Assembly: GCF_025766255.1 (NCBI RefSeq)
Contig: NW_026516718.1
Location: 186,001 to 250,000 of the forward strand
Source: Zychaea mexicana
Taxonomy: Eukaryota; Mucoromycota; Mucoromycetes; Mucorales; Lichtheimiaceae
DNA length: 64,000 nt
Direction of reading: 5' to 3'
Translations under genes and position numbers: made by a program
Notes under the pieces: model-generated
The model's database searches: none
Told to the model about the DNA's origin: nothing
The model's input: only the letters and a program-made list of their open reading frames with translations
Part shown: positions 47,812-58,680 of the stretch, one piece after another
How the letters are laid out: each line of letters opens with the position of its first letter
Numbering within the stretch: the first letter of the stretch is position 1

Positions 47812-48417
47812 AAACTCACAAGCTCAGCTGAAAAAGGAGATAGCTTGAGCAGTGGTTCCCACTTGAGGGAATCCAAACGTGCTCCCTCTCTAGCTAGAAA
47901 TTCATATACAAGTTACGCTGATGAGGATGAATGTGTTCTGGCAAGCGGGTCTTCTCTTTCTTAGCCGTTAGGAGCACGCGTCGGTTCGACTCCTCCCTTC
48001 TTTCCGACTTGAAATTGGATCGTACTACGTTGAAATATGGGCGTGCAGACCAGAAAGGTCCGCATAGAAGCCAAGCTAGCAAATTGCAATATGGGCGCTC
48101 TGTCCAGAACTTGGGAAGCATGTGAATTATTGGTACGAGTAGTAATAACATAAACACTACTGCTGTATCACTCTCGCGGCTCTGAATAGACGAGGCTAAT
48201 CTTTTTTTTTTCTCTCTTGCCCCCCTTTCTTTCAAGGATCTCGGGTGCTTACTTGGACACAAATTATACGAGTCGCCTTTTACTCTCCTTCTATATATAT
48301 ATTTCTTCTTCTTGTTCGCTTTCATTCCACTCTTTTTTCTTTTCTTCCTTTCTTTTCTTCCGTCAATCTTTCTCGCCCCACCCCCTTTTCATACTCTCTC
48401 CACTTTATGCGTGTTTC

Positions 48418-51400
48418 ATGGCAGGCCTTGAGACAGTCTATGCCGTTCACACCTTCGAGCCCGAAAGTCAAGACGAAATAGCATTCTCCGTTGGCGAGCC
48501 GATCATTGTGCTTGAAAAAGACGAAGGTTACAATGACGGCTGGTGGCAGGTACAATAGGAATAATACTAGCAAGTTAAGAGTTCTTTTTTCCTTTGGAAC
48601 GAAAAGGTTGTGGGTGCTAAATGGCTTTTACCTGCTTATAGGGTCGCAATGTGCGAGGTGAAATTGGGCTGTTTCCCATGAACTATACGTCGTATCAACA
48701 ACAATACAACGCACCGACACTGTCACTGGACAAAAAAATTAATTCGCTCGAAGACGCCATATCGAGAATCCAGCTGACGACCTCGAACAGCAACCTCACG
48801 CAACTCCCCACACCATCCACCTCTGCGTCCACTAGAAAATCACGGGACCACCTACCTCGTGCAAGTTCCATGTCCTCCTTGAATTCAACCCAATCTCATT
48901 CTGCGCCCGCACGGTCCTTGACAACAGCGACCAAGAACGTCCAAAAGACGCTGGCTGCTGCTCTCACCTTGCCCAATCTCAGGAACACCTCGCCAGAAGA
49001 TTGGGACGTTGATCAAGTCGCTGCCTGGCTAGATGTCATGGGCTTTGAGAGTGTCGCAGGAAACTTCAAAAGTAAGTGTTTCGATTCTAAAGAGAAGCAA
49101 AGGAGAGAAAGAAAAGAACCATCTATACAAAGGTTGTATCTGTGCTTACGCCCTCCCCTCTCACTCCTCGTTCTTTTTCTTCTATTGTATTATCCAATCC
49201 ATATTCCTACCTCCCCCCCTCCCCTCCACGCCTCTCCTTTTGCCTCGTTTTCTCTTTTACGTTCACTCAGCCCAAGAGATCACTGGCGATATCTTGCTTG
49301 AATTGACAATCGATTCTCTCAAGGAACTTGATGTGAACACATTTGGTAAACGATTCAAGATCCACAGCGCAATCAATGCTTTACGTGAAGGCATCTCGCG
49401 CCGCCATCCATCATCCAAACAGTCGGTTACTGGGCTAGAGGTACTAGATGATAGAGCTAGTGATTAACGCCCCTTTGATCTGAATCATCAAACTAAAAGT
49501 TTGCTTATAGGACTTGGACAACGACTACGCATCCAATTACAGCTCCCGGCCCATGTCGCCAAGCGCAGAGACCGATTTCGACTCTGTAACCACCATGTCG
49601 GAAGACCAGCCACGTACAGGTCGCTTATACTCTATGGACACGATTGATTCAACTCGTTCTCGACAGGAACCTCCAGGACGCATGAGTGTAGGGCGCAAGA
49701 ATGTACCCCGCGCTGCATCAGTGATGGTCCAACAACAGCAGCAGCAGCAGCAACAACAACAAAACATCCATCGCTCAGAATCCGGGATGAAACGCAAAAC
49801 GGTATGTTCCTGAGGATAGAAAGAATAAAAAAGTGGGGGAAGGGTAAAAGGATATAACGCTGAATGTGTACTTATGCAAAAAGGAACCTCTTTAGTATGC
49901 CGTTCCAGAGCACGGGATCGCACGACAAAACTCGACTGCCAAGCCGTAAGTTTAGCATCACTCTTTCTACAAACATAGCTCACAATAAAAGTAAAGAAGC
50001 TAACGCAACGGACTCTAGACGGTACGATCATGCACGCAATTCGTTTTCCCCGACATCGAAACCGCAGACCGTCCTGCCAGTTGCATCGCGTGCATCCATG
50101 GACAGTCTTGCACATCGGGCTGCCTTGCCGGATGTGACCCCCGATATGGAAGGATGGCTCAACAAGCAAGGAGACAAGTACAAGACTTGGAATAAGCGCT
50201 GGTTCGTTCTGAAAGGACCCAATCTCTTTTACTTCAAGTCCCCCAAGGTAGAGCGTCTCTTTTAAAGCGTGTTGTGCACCTTGTACTACTATCATGGCAA
50301 CGAACTAACTTTTTGCGTTCTCAAGGATGTTCGCATGAAAGGAATCATCAATCTGCGTGGATATAGGATCATCTGTGATGAAACCATCTACTCTGGCAAA
50401 TATTGCTTCAAAGCACAGCATGAGCGAGAACGCACCTTTTACTTCTATACCGATTCTGAAGCAGTCATGAAAGCATGGATCAAAACCCTGATGAAGGCTA
50501 CAATTGCACGCGACTATGGAGCACCGGTTCTTTCATCCAGCACAATACCCACCGTTTCGCTCGACATGGCCCGTCGCATGAAACCTCGTCCTCCATCCAT
50601 GATCCTGTACAAAAAGGAGAACAGACCACAGTCGCCCAGTCTCGAATCAATCGATAGCCGACCGTTTTCACTGACCTACCATCCACATCAAGATGCACAG
50701 CCAATCAGCCGGATATCCTTTGACGAGCAACCTTCACAGCGCCCATCCATGTCTCGTTTAAATAGTGGCGACTTGTCGGCTCCGCAGAACCGCGAGTCTG
50801 GGATCACTGACTATGACGACAACACACCTTCTCTCTCACTTGCTGAGAGCAAACAAGAGCTGCAAGATTCTGGGTTCGATAGCACGCATGGTCCTATTTC
50901 CTCGGTACTGCTAAGTCCACCAAGCAGCAACAACAACAACAACAACGCAACACCACCTATTGTACGCTATGCACCGGATGATGACGACGAAGACTTGATT
51001 GATCCTCAGCACGGTGATGTGATGGCGAGCAACCGACCTGGCGGGTTGAAGCGGTTAACCGAAGAGAGTCATATCAGCACATCCGTGCAGTCGATATGGA
51101 GTACGTCGGACTACGTTGACTGGGTGCAGCAACAGGTGGACCGCAAGGTAGCCAATCTGAACGATTTTCGATCAGGTGAGCTGCTCATTGAGTTGCTCGA
51201 GGGCTTGAGCGGTAAAGACGTCCGTCGACCTCATCCTACCAATAATGCTCCAGCGAACATGCAAATACTGGATAATATTGTTGCTGCTTTCAAATTCATG
51301 GGTCGGGAAGGCGTCGAAGTTGATGGCCGGTATACGATCAAGGGTAAGTTATATATAACCGAAAAAAAAACAATGTGTACATAACGCTAAACCTTAATTT

Positions 51401-51547
51401 TTTTTATTAGATGTGTTCGGAGGAAACGAGCCCAAGATCAAGGAAATGCTGGACGCGATCAAAATGTGGTCGGATACGGCACATAATGAAAAGAAAGCAA
51501 GTGGTGGCACTTTTGGTGAGCGCGAGCAGCTCAAGGCCCTGGATTAG
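48418..51547 (+). CDS. Boi/Pob1-type scaffold: SH3-SAM-PH plus CH domain
   Basis: Eight exons, 48418-48549, 48642-49071, 49271-49440, 49511-49801, 49896-49945, 50019-50247, 50326-51343 and 51411-51547, give 818 residues. SH3 at about 5-60 (VYAVHTFEPESQDEIAFSVGE, GWW, LFPMNY). SAM at about 165-240 (WDVDQVAAWLDVMGF and KELDVNTFGKRFKIHSAI). A run of ten Gln comes near residue 320. PH at about 398-494 (MEGWLNKQGDKYKTWNKRWFVL to AWIKTLMKA). CH-like domain at about 693-800 (DYVDWVQQQVDRKV to IKEMLDAIKMWS). Yeast Boi1/2 and fission yeast Pob1 have the first three domains and link Cdc42, formins and exocyst at growth sites; a role in hyphal polarity is inferred. The added CH domain, usually an actin-binding or signalling fold, is unusual for this family as I know it. 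Confidence 0.88.
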
Positions 51548-52395
51548 ACGATTTGCTTTGTTCTTGATTATTATTTTTTCCTACTACTTATTATCCCTAT
51601 TAACACACAGCCAATTGCATTAGCAACATTATAATTCATATAATAGCACACACACTCACACACCCGCACACTCTCACATTTCAGCCTAATTTAATTGTTT
51701 TCTTTTTCTCTATTAATTTGTAAGTAGTCTCTTTTCTTCTATAATACCCACAAGTCGACTTTACTTCTTTTCGAATCCGACTTTGTCAAAAGATGATCGG
51801 TAAAATCTGATTTTCAAATGGGCGTTGTCCGACACAATATACATGCCTCTGTTTAAGTTTATTACAGACGGGGGGATTGGCGGCGTGGCGACCCAGCGAT
51901 AAATTATTAACGGGAGATTTCGCTAACACCGGCAGCAATTTTTTTTGCAATGACCGGGGTTTGATAGTACCCTCTCGAAATTTGCTTTTCCATAATACTC
52001 ATAATTCAAAAGTGTAAATGATACTGTTTTCAAATAATTGAAGGATCCATCACCCTAGCATGGGCATGTTCAAGTTGCCATATGTGCTGTGTAAACGTGC
52101 ATCTTTCTGCCCTGAGCGCAACGTCTAGTAATCTGCCTCTTCTTTCCAAGATTCTTCAACAGCTAGCATAGTCTCAACGGGGAGAGGTATACTACTTGAA
52201 GTGTATGGTGGTGCTGAGCCTGTGCGCGTACAAGACTATAGTCAACATATCAATGTGTCCACGACAAACGAGCAACATAATTAATATTAAAGGGAAAAGA
52301 TCGGATATAGCTAGAGTATTAAAGACATATATTACATGGCAATTAAGAATGGAAGTACATAAAAATTACAAGTAGCAGACGAAGCTATCATTCCG
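51548..52395. other. Intergenic between convergent genes
   Basis: 3' regions of the scaffold and MFS genes, with CA-rich and T-rich runs. No gene seen. Confidence 0.6.
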
Positions 52396-54065
52396 CTAAT
52401 TAGGTTGCTCATCTACTACGGCTGACGGAGACTCTTTTGTTTTCTTGGATAAGAATTTTGCTCTCAGCTTTGCACCGGTCGTGTAGAAAAAGTATACCAG
52501 CGAAAGAACAGCGATCAGTCCGTGGCCAATACCGAGTAACAGGAACGGAGCACCTCTCATCCACTTGTCAAAGAGCACACCTCCAACCTTGGAAATGATA
52601 ATGATGCCAATGACTCCACACAATGAGTACATGCCAGCAACGCCACCTCGAAATTCTTCAGGAACCTTCGTACGAGCTATCATGGCCATACCCGCGACGA
52701 TCGCGCCTACATGCACACAACAGGGATATTAGTTACTAAGGGCTCCAAGCCTAATTCATGCCATATATTTTAAAATAGTCACCACTGCCACCTATACATA
52801 CCGTATTGACCCATGGCGAGCAGAACAACAAAACCCAAAGTCGTTCGGTCGGTTGGGTCGATAGAGAAAGAGAATGGAATGCAGCCAGCAATACCAATGA
52901 TGCCTGCTGCAGCTAAGGAGAGCTCTCTGTTATATTCGCTTGCAATTCCAAAGAACGGGGCAATAACCAAAGCAACTGACTGAGCAATGCCAGTCATGGT
53001 ACGTGTGGATGACGATGCGTATGGACAAAAGGCACCAACAAAACACCGGCCATTGTCAATATAGTACTGCTGGATCCACATTGCGATGAAGTGCGTAATG
53101 ATGACCTCGTCCGCACGAGCAAAGAAACTTGAAACATAGCCGAGCGCAATATGAGGGTCCTTGGCCGCAATGATGCCATAATAAAGGTTTTTCCAAACCC
53201 GTTCCTTACGGTTCTTGGTAAGTCTTTTTTGCGGAGGCGGGTTTTTGGGCATCAAGAACCACAAGAGGAATCCCAAGGCGACCGTGGTGGCACCAATAGC
53301 TGCATAGCCATACACAATGAGCATCGGATCAGTCGGTGAAGAGCCAAGATGGCTCATTTCTGTAGGAACGGTGAATAGGACAAAGGCGGCAAAGATGGCA
53401 CCAAGACCAGAACACGTGCCAATCAATCCAGAGACGAGACCACTTCGTTCACCATGGACAACTTCAAGCATGAATGCTGCCATCATACAAGTTGTGGCGG
53501 CGGTACCAACAGAATAGATTAGACGGAGAATAAGCAAGGTTGGGTACAGATCTGGAGCATGCGGATACGCGATGCAAATGATGCCCATGATCACCAAACC
53601 GAACGCCATGACTGTTCGCTTTTGGATATTGTCGGATATGATACCCCAGCAAACGACACCGATAACGGATGTTACTTCAGAGTACGTTGATAAGGAACCG
53701 GTGGCATCACCTGTGTTTTCGCTAATCTGCAGGAGGGAGGTCAAAGTCCAGGACTGTGCGTTTGCAAAGAACACAATGACGGCAAGGGACGCAAAGACTG
53801 AGAACAGAAAGAAAAAGAATCGAACAGGGTGGACATGGTCTTTCAAAGGAACGACCCAAAGGAATTTCCGTGGAGGGGCCTCTTTTTCTTGGTCGTTTTC
53901 GGTTACTACGATACTGCTGCTGTTGCTATCGTCCTGTGCTGCTGTGTTGCTGTTGGGTGCTCCAGGATGATTCGCTAACGCTATATCGTACGAGTAATCG
54001 TCCGTAATTTGTTCTTTGGTATCGAAATCGACATCGCGCTGCTTGATTGTTGAGTCGCTAGACAT
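52396..54065 (-). CDS. MFS transporter, copy B
   Basis: Exons 52802-54065 and 52396-52706 join in phase 1 at QYG|A to give 524 residues. It is closely similar along its whole length to the gene at 5405-7038: FLWVVPLKDHVHP, AQSWTLTSLLQI, the loop SDNIQKRT, LIGTCSGLGAIFAAFVLF, and the extracellular Cys pair in NGRCFVGAFCPYAS are shared or conservatively changed. The intron is at the same codon and phase. About 12 membrane helices follow a long hydrophilic N-terminus whose sequence has diverged. It is transcribed divergently from the eight-cysteine gene at 55494, mirroring copy A. The C-terminal tail is longer and Lys-rich. The substrate is unknown; promoter sites suggest iron control. Confidence 0.88.
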
Positions 54066-54352
54066 TGCTTATTTTGATACGGCTACCGCTGCTGCTGTTG
54101 CTCCTTGCAATCACTGATACCGCTGATTGAACGACGGAAAAGAAGAAGAAGACGTTCTTTTCACCACGATGAGGATGCTAAGTTTTTTTTTTCTTTTTCT
54201 TTTTATAATATCGGCTAAACCTGACACATTTATTTGGGTCCGAGCGAACGAGATTCACCTACCTAATATGCAAAAAGAAAAAATAATTGAGGAGCAACTA
54301 CCCGATCAATCTCTTTTTTTTTTACATGGGGACACATGGAATCCGTGGATTG

Positions 54353-54361
54353 ATCTGATAA
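54353..54361 (+). promoter_or_regulatory. Iron-type GATA site ATCTGATAA
   Basis: Exact ATCWGATAA match about 290 bp upstream of the MFS start. Confidence 0.5.
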
Positions 54362-55170
54362 GTTTTGCCTCGCATCACGCTCCTCGCCCATTGTTATAAT
54401 TCAACAGGCGTCCCGAATTTGCGTTTTGTTGGTCTTGTGTAACTTGGGTCCAATAACCAGAGCAGTGGAACAGACATGTAACGGTGAATTCTACATGCAA
54501 CCTTGTATAAGCATACTCGTTTCTTATGGACTGAAACGAAGATACAAAAAGAGGTACAAAGTTGTGATGCTCGTTTCTTTTTCCAAAATGCTGTCACGAC
54601 TTTTATTCTACGGTATTATTTACGCGTCCTGTTCTATGCCACTCTCTTGTGTCAACGACAATTGATGCTGTACGAGATATATACCCTGGGATTGTTACTC
54701 ACAATTTCATTCTTGGATGGTGCGCGCACTTTCGCTTTTAAACTACATCTTCAGCAATGCATGAGCGGTGAAGATGGATGCTGTTTTGTCGGCCATATAC
54801 CCGATCATTGACGGTCGGCTGGTTTACCATCGGTGCAACGTGTGTACTACATCAAACCAAATGCTTACGCGAACTTTTTTTTTCCTTTTCACCCAACCAA
54901 AAGAACAGCATTACTGCATGGAATACAGTCCAAAATGTCACCATGTAACTTTCTGTAAAATTAAAAACTTCTTGCGATAGCGTTTAAATCAATTGCGCTC
55001 CTTTTGGTTGAGTAGCAATTGTAGTTTTGATGCAATTGCAGTGATCCAAATTCTCGGGAGCCTGAGAAAGAAAAAAGTTAAGCTTTCCTGTGTCGCCAAA
55101 TGTACTTTTGGGTATTTTTTTTTTCCAAAAAAAAATATACAGCAGCTATGAATCACAAGTCTTGACGGAT

Positions 55171-55179
55171 TTATCAGAT
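55171..55179 (-). promoter_or_regulatory. Iron-type GATA site ATCTGATAA
   Basis: TTATCAGAT on plus, about 315 bp upstream of the eight-cysteine gene's ATG. Confidence 0.5.
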
Positions 55180-55266
55180 TGTAACTTCGCTGCCGCCCGG
55201 GTAGCAACTGACATGTGAGAACGTCTGGTTACATCTCTCTCTTGAGCGGCGGATCATAGGAAACAG

Positions 55267-55275
55267 ATCTGATAA
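55267..55275 (+). promoter_or_regulatory. Iron-type GATA site ATCTGATAA
   Basis: Exact match about 220 bp upstream of the eight-cysteine gene's ATG. Confidence 0.5.
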
Positions 55276-55493
55276 ATCAATTTGGTAGTCCGTTATAGAC
55301 CCTCTGGAATTACTTGAGATTCTACCAATTGCTGTTTTCGCGCTTGCGAACGGTCCTCCATCTTACCGTGGTACTCTGTTAACTTTTTCCGGAGATTGAT
55401 GACTCCGATACATCCACCTACTATATAATTGAGAGTTCTGAGAGCAAGGAAAAGCAAAGACAGCTCTTTCAACACAAAACACATCTAGTCATC

Positions 55494-56224
55494 ATGCGCA
55501 CCATCTCTTCGTCCATTGTCGTCCTTCTCGGCTGTGCCGCCCTTGCTGCTGCCAACTGCAACCCTTCATACGACGTTGCAGAGCCAGGACCGTGTGTCAA
55601 GGAATGCAAAATCGTAAGTCTGATTACAATAATCTCATTTCTATCCACTAGCTGTCATTGTCATGTATAATTGTACAGCAAGATATTGAAACACCCCTTC
55701 CTTTTCTTTTTACTCTTAAGAAAGCCGGCCAGGACATGTGGGCTCAATGGACCGATGACCCAGCATCCGCAGACTTTATTGAATCCTTGAGCTACAAGTG
55801 CGAAAGAGGAACCCCCGCCTATACCACGTACATGACTCAATCTGGAATGTGTGTTATGAACTGCTCGGCTGACGAGCAAGCTGACTACGGAAACCGCGAG
55901 CACGCTGATTCTTGTGCTTGGTACCAAGAGCACAAGGATGATACCTGTGCTGAAGCTAGTCCAAGCCCCTCCGCTTCAGCCGATGCCTCTGAATCTGCTT
56001 CTGCCTCTGATAATGCTGATGCTACTGAAACCAGCCCTTCGTCCAACGACGACAATGCCAACGAAGATAACACCAGTGATGATAACACTAGCGAAGACAA
56101 CACCAGCAATGATGCTGAAGAACAAAACCAAGATGCTGATGACAATGAGTCGGCTGCTACCAAGCTTCAATTGGGTGGTCTTGTTGCTGCCGTCGCAGTT
56201 GCTGGCTCAGCTGTTTTGTTTTAG
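55494..56224 (+). CDS. Secreted GPI-anchored eight-cysteine protein, copy B
   Basis: Exons 55494-55613 and 55721-56224 join in phase 0 to give 207 residues. Signal peptide about 1-20, then cysteines at 22, 34, 38, 67, 84, 88, 105 and 116, with the same gaps as copy A at 3268-3897. The conserved core includes FIESLSY and MTQSGMC and ends CAWYQEH. An Asp/Asn/Ser/Thr-rich stalk of about 70 residues, longer and more acidic than in copy A, leads to a hydrophobic C-terminal GPI signal. The protein should be covalently tethered to the cell surface, with a disulfide-bonded head held away from the membrane. Function unknown. The constant pairing with an MFS transporter and iron-type promoter sites suggests the head captures a ligand for uptake; this is inference. 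Confidence 0.84.
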
Positions 56225-57369
56225 GTAGTCAAACTTAATCTAATTCCTTATTCTATCTATATCAAACTACAAACAAATTTAATTTTTGAATAAACTATAA
56301 TGATACTACTGTTATTACACATTAATATGAAAAGGACTACTGAGAAGCTGCATTTTGGCAATTTACATAGTATACTCTGTATCATTTGTACAAGGTTGTA
56401 CCATGGCAACGTCAAGCATCAATGACCGAGCAACAACAGCAACGCCTCCGTCGCAGTCATTAAATAATATGTGGTATGTACTTGAATACACAGTTAACCA
56501 GATGGCTTTATTTTCTGGGCATTGCAACACAACGCTTAAGAAATCTGGTAGTATAATCATCATATATTAGAATTCACATTTTATATGTCGTTACCCCTCT
56601 GCAATAATTATTCGTGTTAAACAGAAGCAATGCGCCATTTTATTACCATAGCAATATAAAAGCAAGATTATGTTTTTAATCCGTATATGATGATTCCAAT
56701 TCACATTATTCTACATTTACTTGCACCGGATTCCCGTCTAATACTTTTACTGCTCTCGTGTCTTAGACATTGCGACCAACCTTGTGACATGAAAATAATT
56801 TATTTGTGAGCATGTGCGCGCAATATTATATACAACGGGAGGGCCACACTGTGATGCAGTACCGGGCTCATCTTGTCTATTTTAACTTTGATGCAACAAA
56901 AGGTTCCCAAGAAGACTTGTTTCAGAGAATGTCCTAGCATTTCAAGGTCTTATTTTCCCTTCCTTGCAAGTTTGCGAAGAATATCTTGTTATAAATAGCA
57001 AGCTTTCAGAGTACAGCAAAAGGAAGATATCCATGGGGTTGATTTAATATCTTGGGCGCATTTTCCATGAGTTTGATTATATTGGCATCTCTGCTGTCAT
57101 TAAGTCAAAGCAATATTGTGTTCTCAAACAACCTTTTAATGACCTGTAAGATCTCAAAAGGTACAAAGTAGTATGGTGCACGCCACCTTAAACCATACTT
57201 CCAGCATATATTATAGTGTAATTCCGTATATGATTTTAATACATGTATTTTATAACTCTTCTATGAGATGTGTAGATTTTTACAGCATCAATTGCATCAC
57301 ACCTTCCAAACCGCCTTGATGTATATCAATACTCTACGTTCAAATTCACAAATCATTGGCAGCGGAATA
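56225..57369. other. Intergenic, no supported gene
   Basis: AT-rich DNA between the eight-cysteine gene and a transposase relic. No domain seen in short frames. Confidence 0.55.
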
Positions 57370-58680
57370 CTATCGAGAACTTCGGTGAATGCTTGCAAAA
57401 GTGTAATCGCATCGCTTACGCACTTCTCGTTCAACAGCACCCCAATAGCGTTCAATGGAATTACACTCACAATGAAACTTTGGGTAAAGCTGAAAAATAT
57501 AACCAACGTTTTGAACGGCATACGCTAGAGCACTTTTTTCTCAGGTAAAGTCAAGCTGGGCGCTTAAAACCTCTGTTGCTTCCTTTTTTTGCATCCCTTG
57601 TTTCCAAAGACCCTTTTCTACCAATATCTACCAAAGAAAGGAACAACAGCGAGTATTATGTCCAATGACTAATAGTACTTTTCAAATATACTAACTTCAC
57701 ACATGCCTCGCAGATGAATCTTGCCATCTTCTGTACATGAACATCATTTCATTGTTTTCATCGAAAAACCAGCCATACGGATACGAGTCGATGGATCGCG
57801 CAAGAATCGCTTTTAACTGTTCTTTTGGGATAAGGACTGAACCTTTGAATCCGTAAAGCGTTCTCCTTGTAGACATTGTGGTTGGAACTCTGGTCAAAGC
57901 AGAATACAGCTGTCTGGATAAGAGATTGATTAGGCTGTAATAAATAATATAGCAGTATATAAAATGATCAGAAAGACATACCTTTACATTTTAGATGCAT
58001 TGCCTGGAATATAGGAATGACTTTTTCCTTTAATTTTTTGACCACATCTTCACTTTCCCAATAACCTTCACGGTTTGCCTCGGGTAGAATGATTTCTCGT
58101 ACTCATATGGAATGAGTGCATGCTCTAAGAGACTACGAAGCTCTTCAGATGGCATCAGACGGCCATGACTATGGGCACAAGAAGTCGCTTACCACCAACG
58201 ATACTCCTGGACCTTCTTTCTTTGAAAAAGTTCCACCTTGGGCAAGCCAATTGGTCTTCTTGTCGTCGTTTGCATAAAATATGCATTCATCATGTGTCAC
58301 CATCACCATTTCAGCGTCGTTTTCGTCCTCTAACACTGGCTCGACTCGCCATCTTCAGTGTATCATACGTCTTCATCTTCTTACGGTATCCCATCGTTGC
58401 CCTGGCTCAGCGCACACGATACTCCTTCACATCATCGCTTTCGTGGCCATCAAAATAGATCTGTGTACAGCAATACGGAATATGTTTAGCCATATGCTAA
58501 TATATAGTTGGTATATTTTCCTTGTACATACGTCTTTTCCACTTCCTCGCGACTCAAATCCCCAGTGAGCCATGTATCGTGTGATGGTGCGCTCAGATAC
58601 TGTTGGGTTGCTGATAATAATGAGATTTTGGATGCAATGTCATTGAAATAGCTCTGCTGAATAACATGGCATGTCAGCTT
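57370..58680 (-). pseudogene. Decayed DDE transposase (Tc1/mariner-IS630-like)
   Basis: Reading the minus strand across three frames recovers ordered transposase blocks: SERTITRYMAHWGF (helix-turn-helix end), IYFDGHESDDVKEYR, VTHDECIFYANDDKK with the first catalytic Asp, LPEANREGYWESEDVV, FDQSSNHNVYKENALR with the second Asp, and YPKFHCECNSIERYWGA with the third acid (Glu). Stops and frame changes occur between them, for example a TAG after SDFLCP near 58165, so no intact protein is made. Some gaps look like former introns (GTATGT to ACAG). The order and spacing fit fungal DDE elements of the IS630/Tc1 group. Terminal repeats were not identified. The relic sits next to other decayed elements. 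Confidence 0.7.

Larger units (their letters stand above)
45575..48417. other. Intergenic, gene-poor, microsatellites
   Basis: Nearly 3 kb without a firm gene. Holds ACT/CTG and AG repeats, CT-rich tracts before the SH3 gene, and one small frame with a TATA-like element (46898-47137). Confidence 0.55.
54066..55493. promoter_or_regulatory. Shared divergent promoter, copy B
   Basis: About 1.4 kb between MFS copy B and eight-cysteine copy B, nearly the same length as in copy A. It carries three exact ATCTGATAA sites and a TATA-like TATATAA near 55423, about 70 bp before the ATG of the eight-cysteine gene, as in copy A. Frames here lack domains. Confidence 0.55.
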
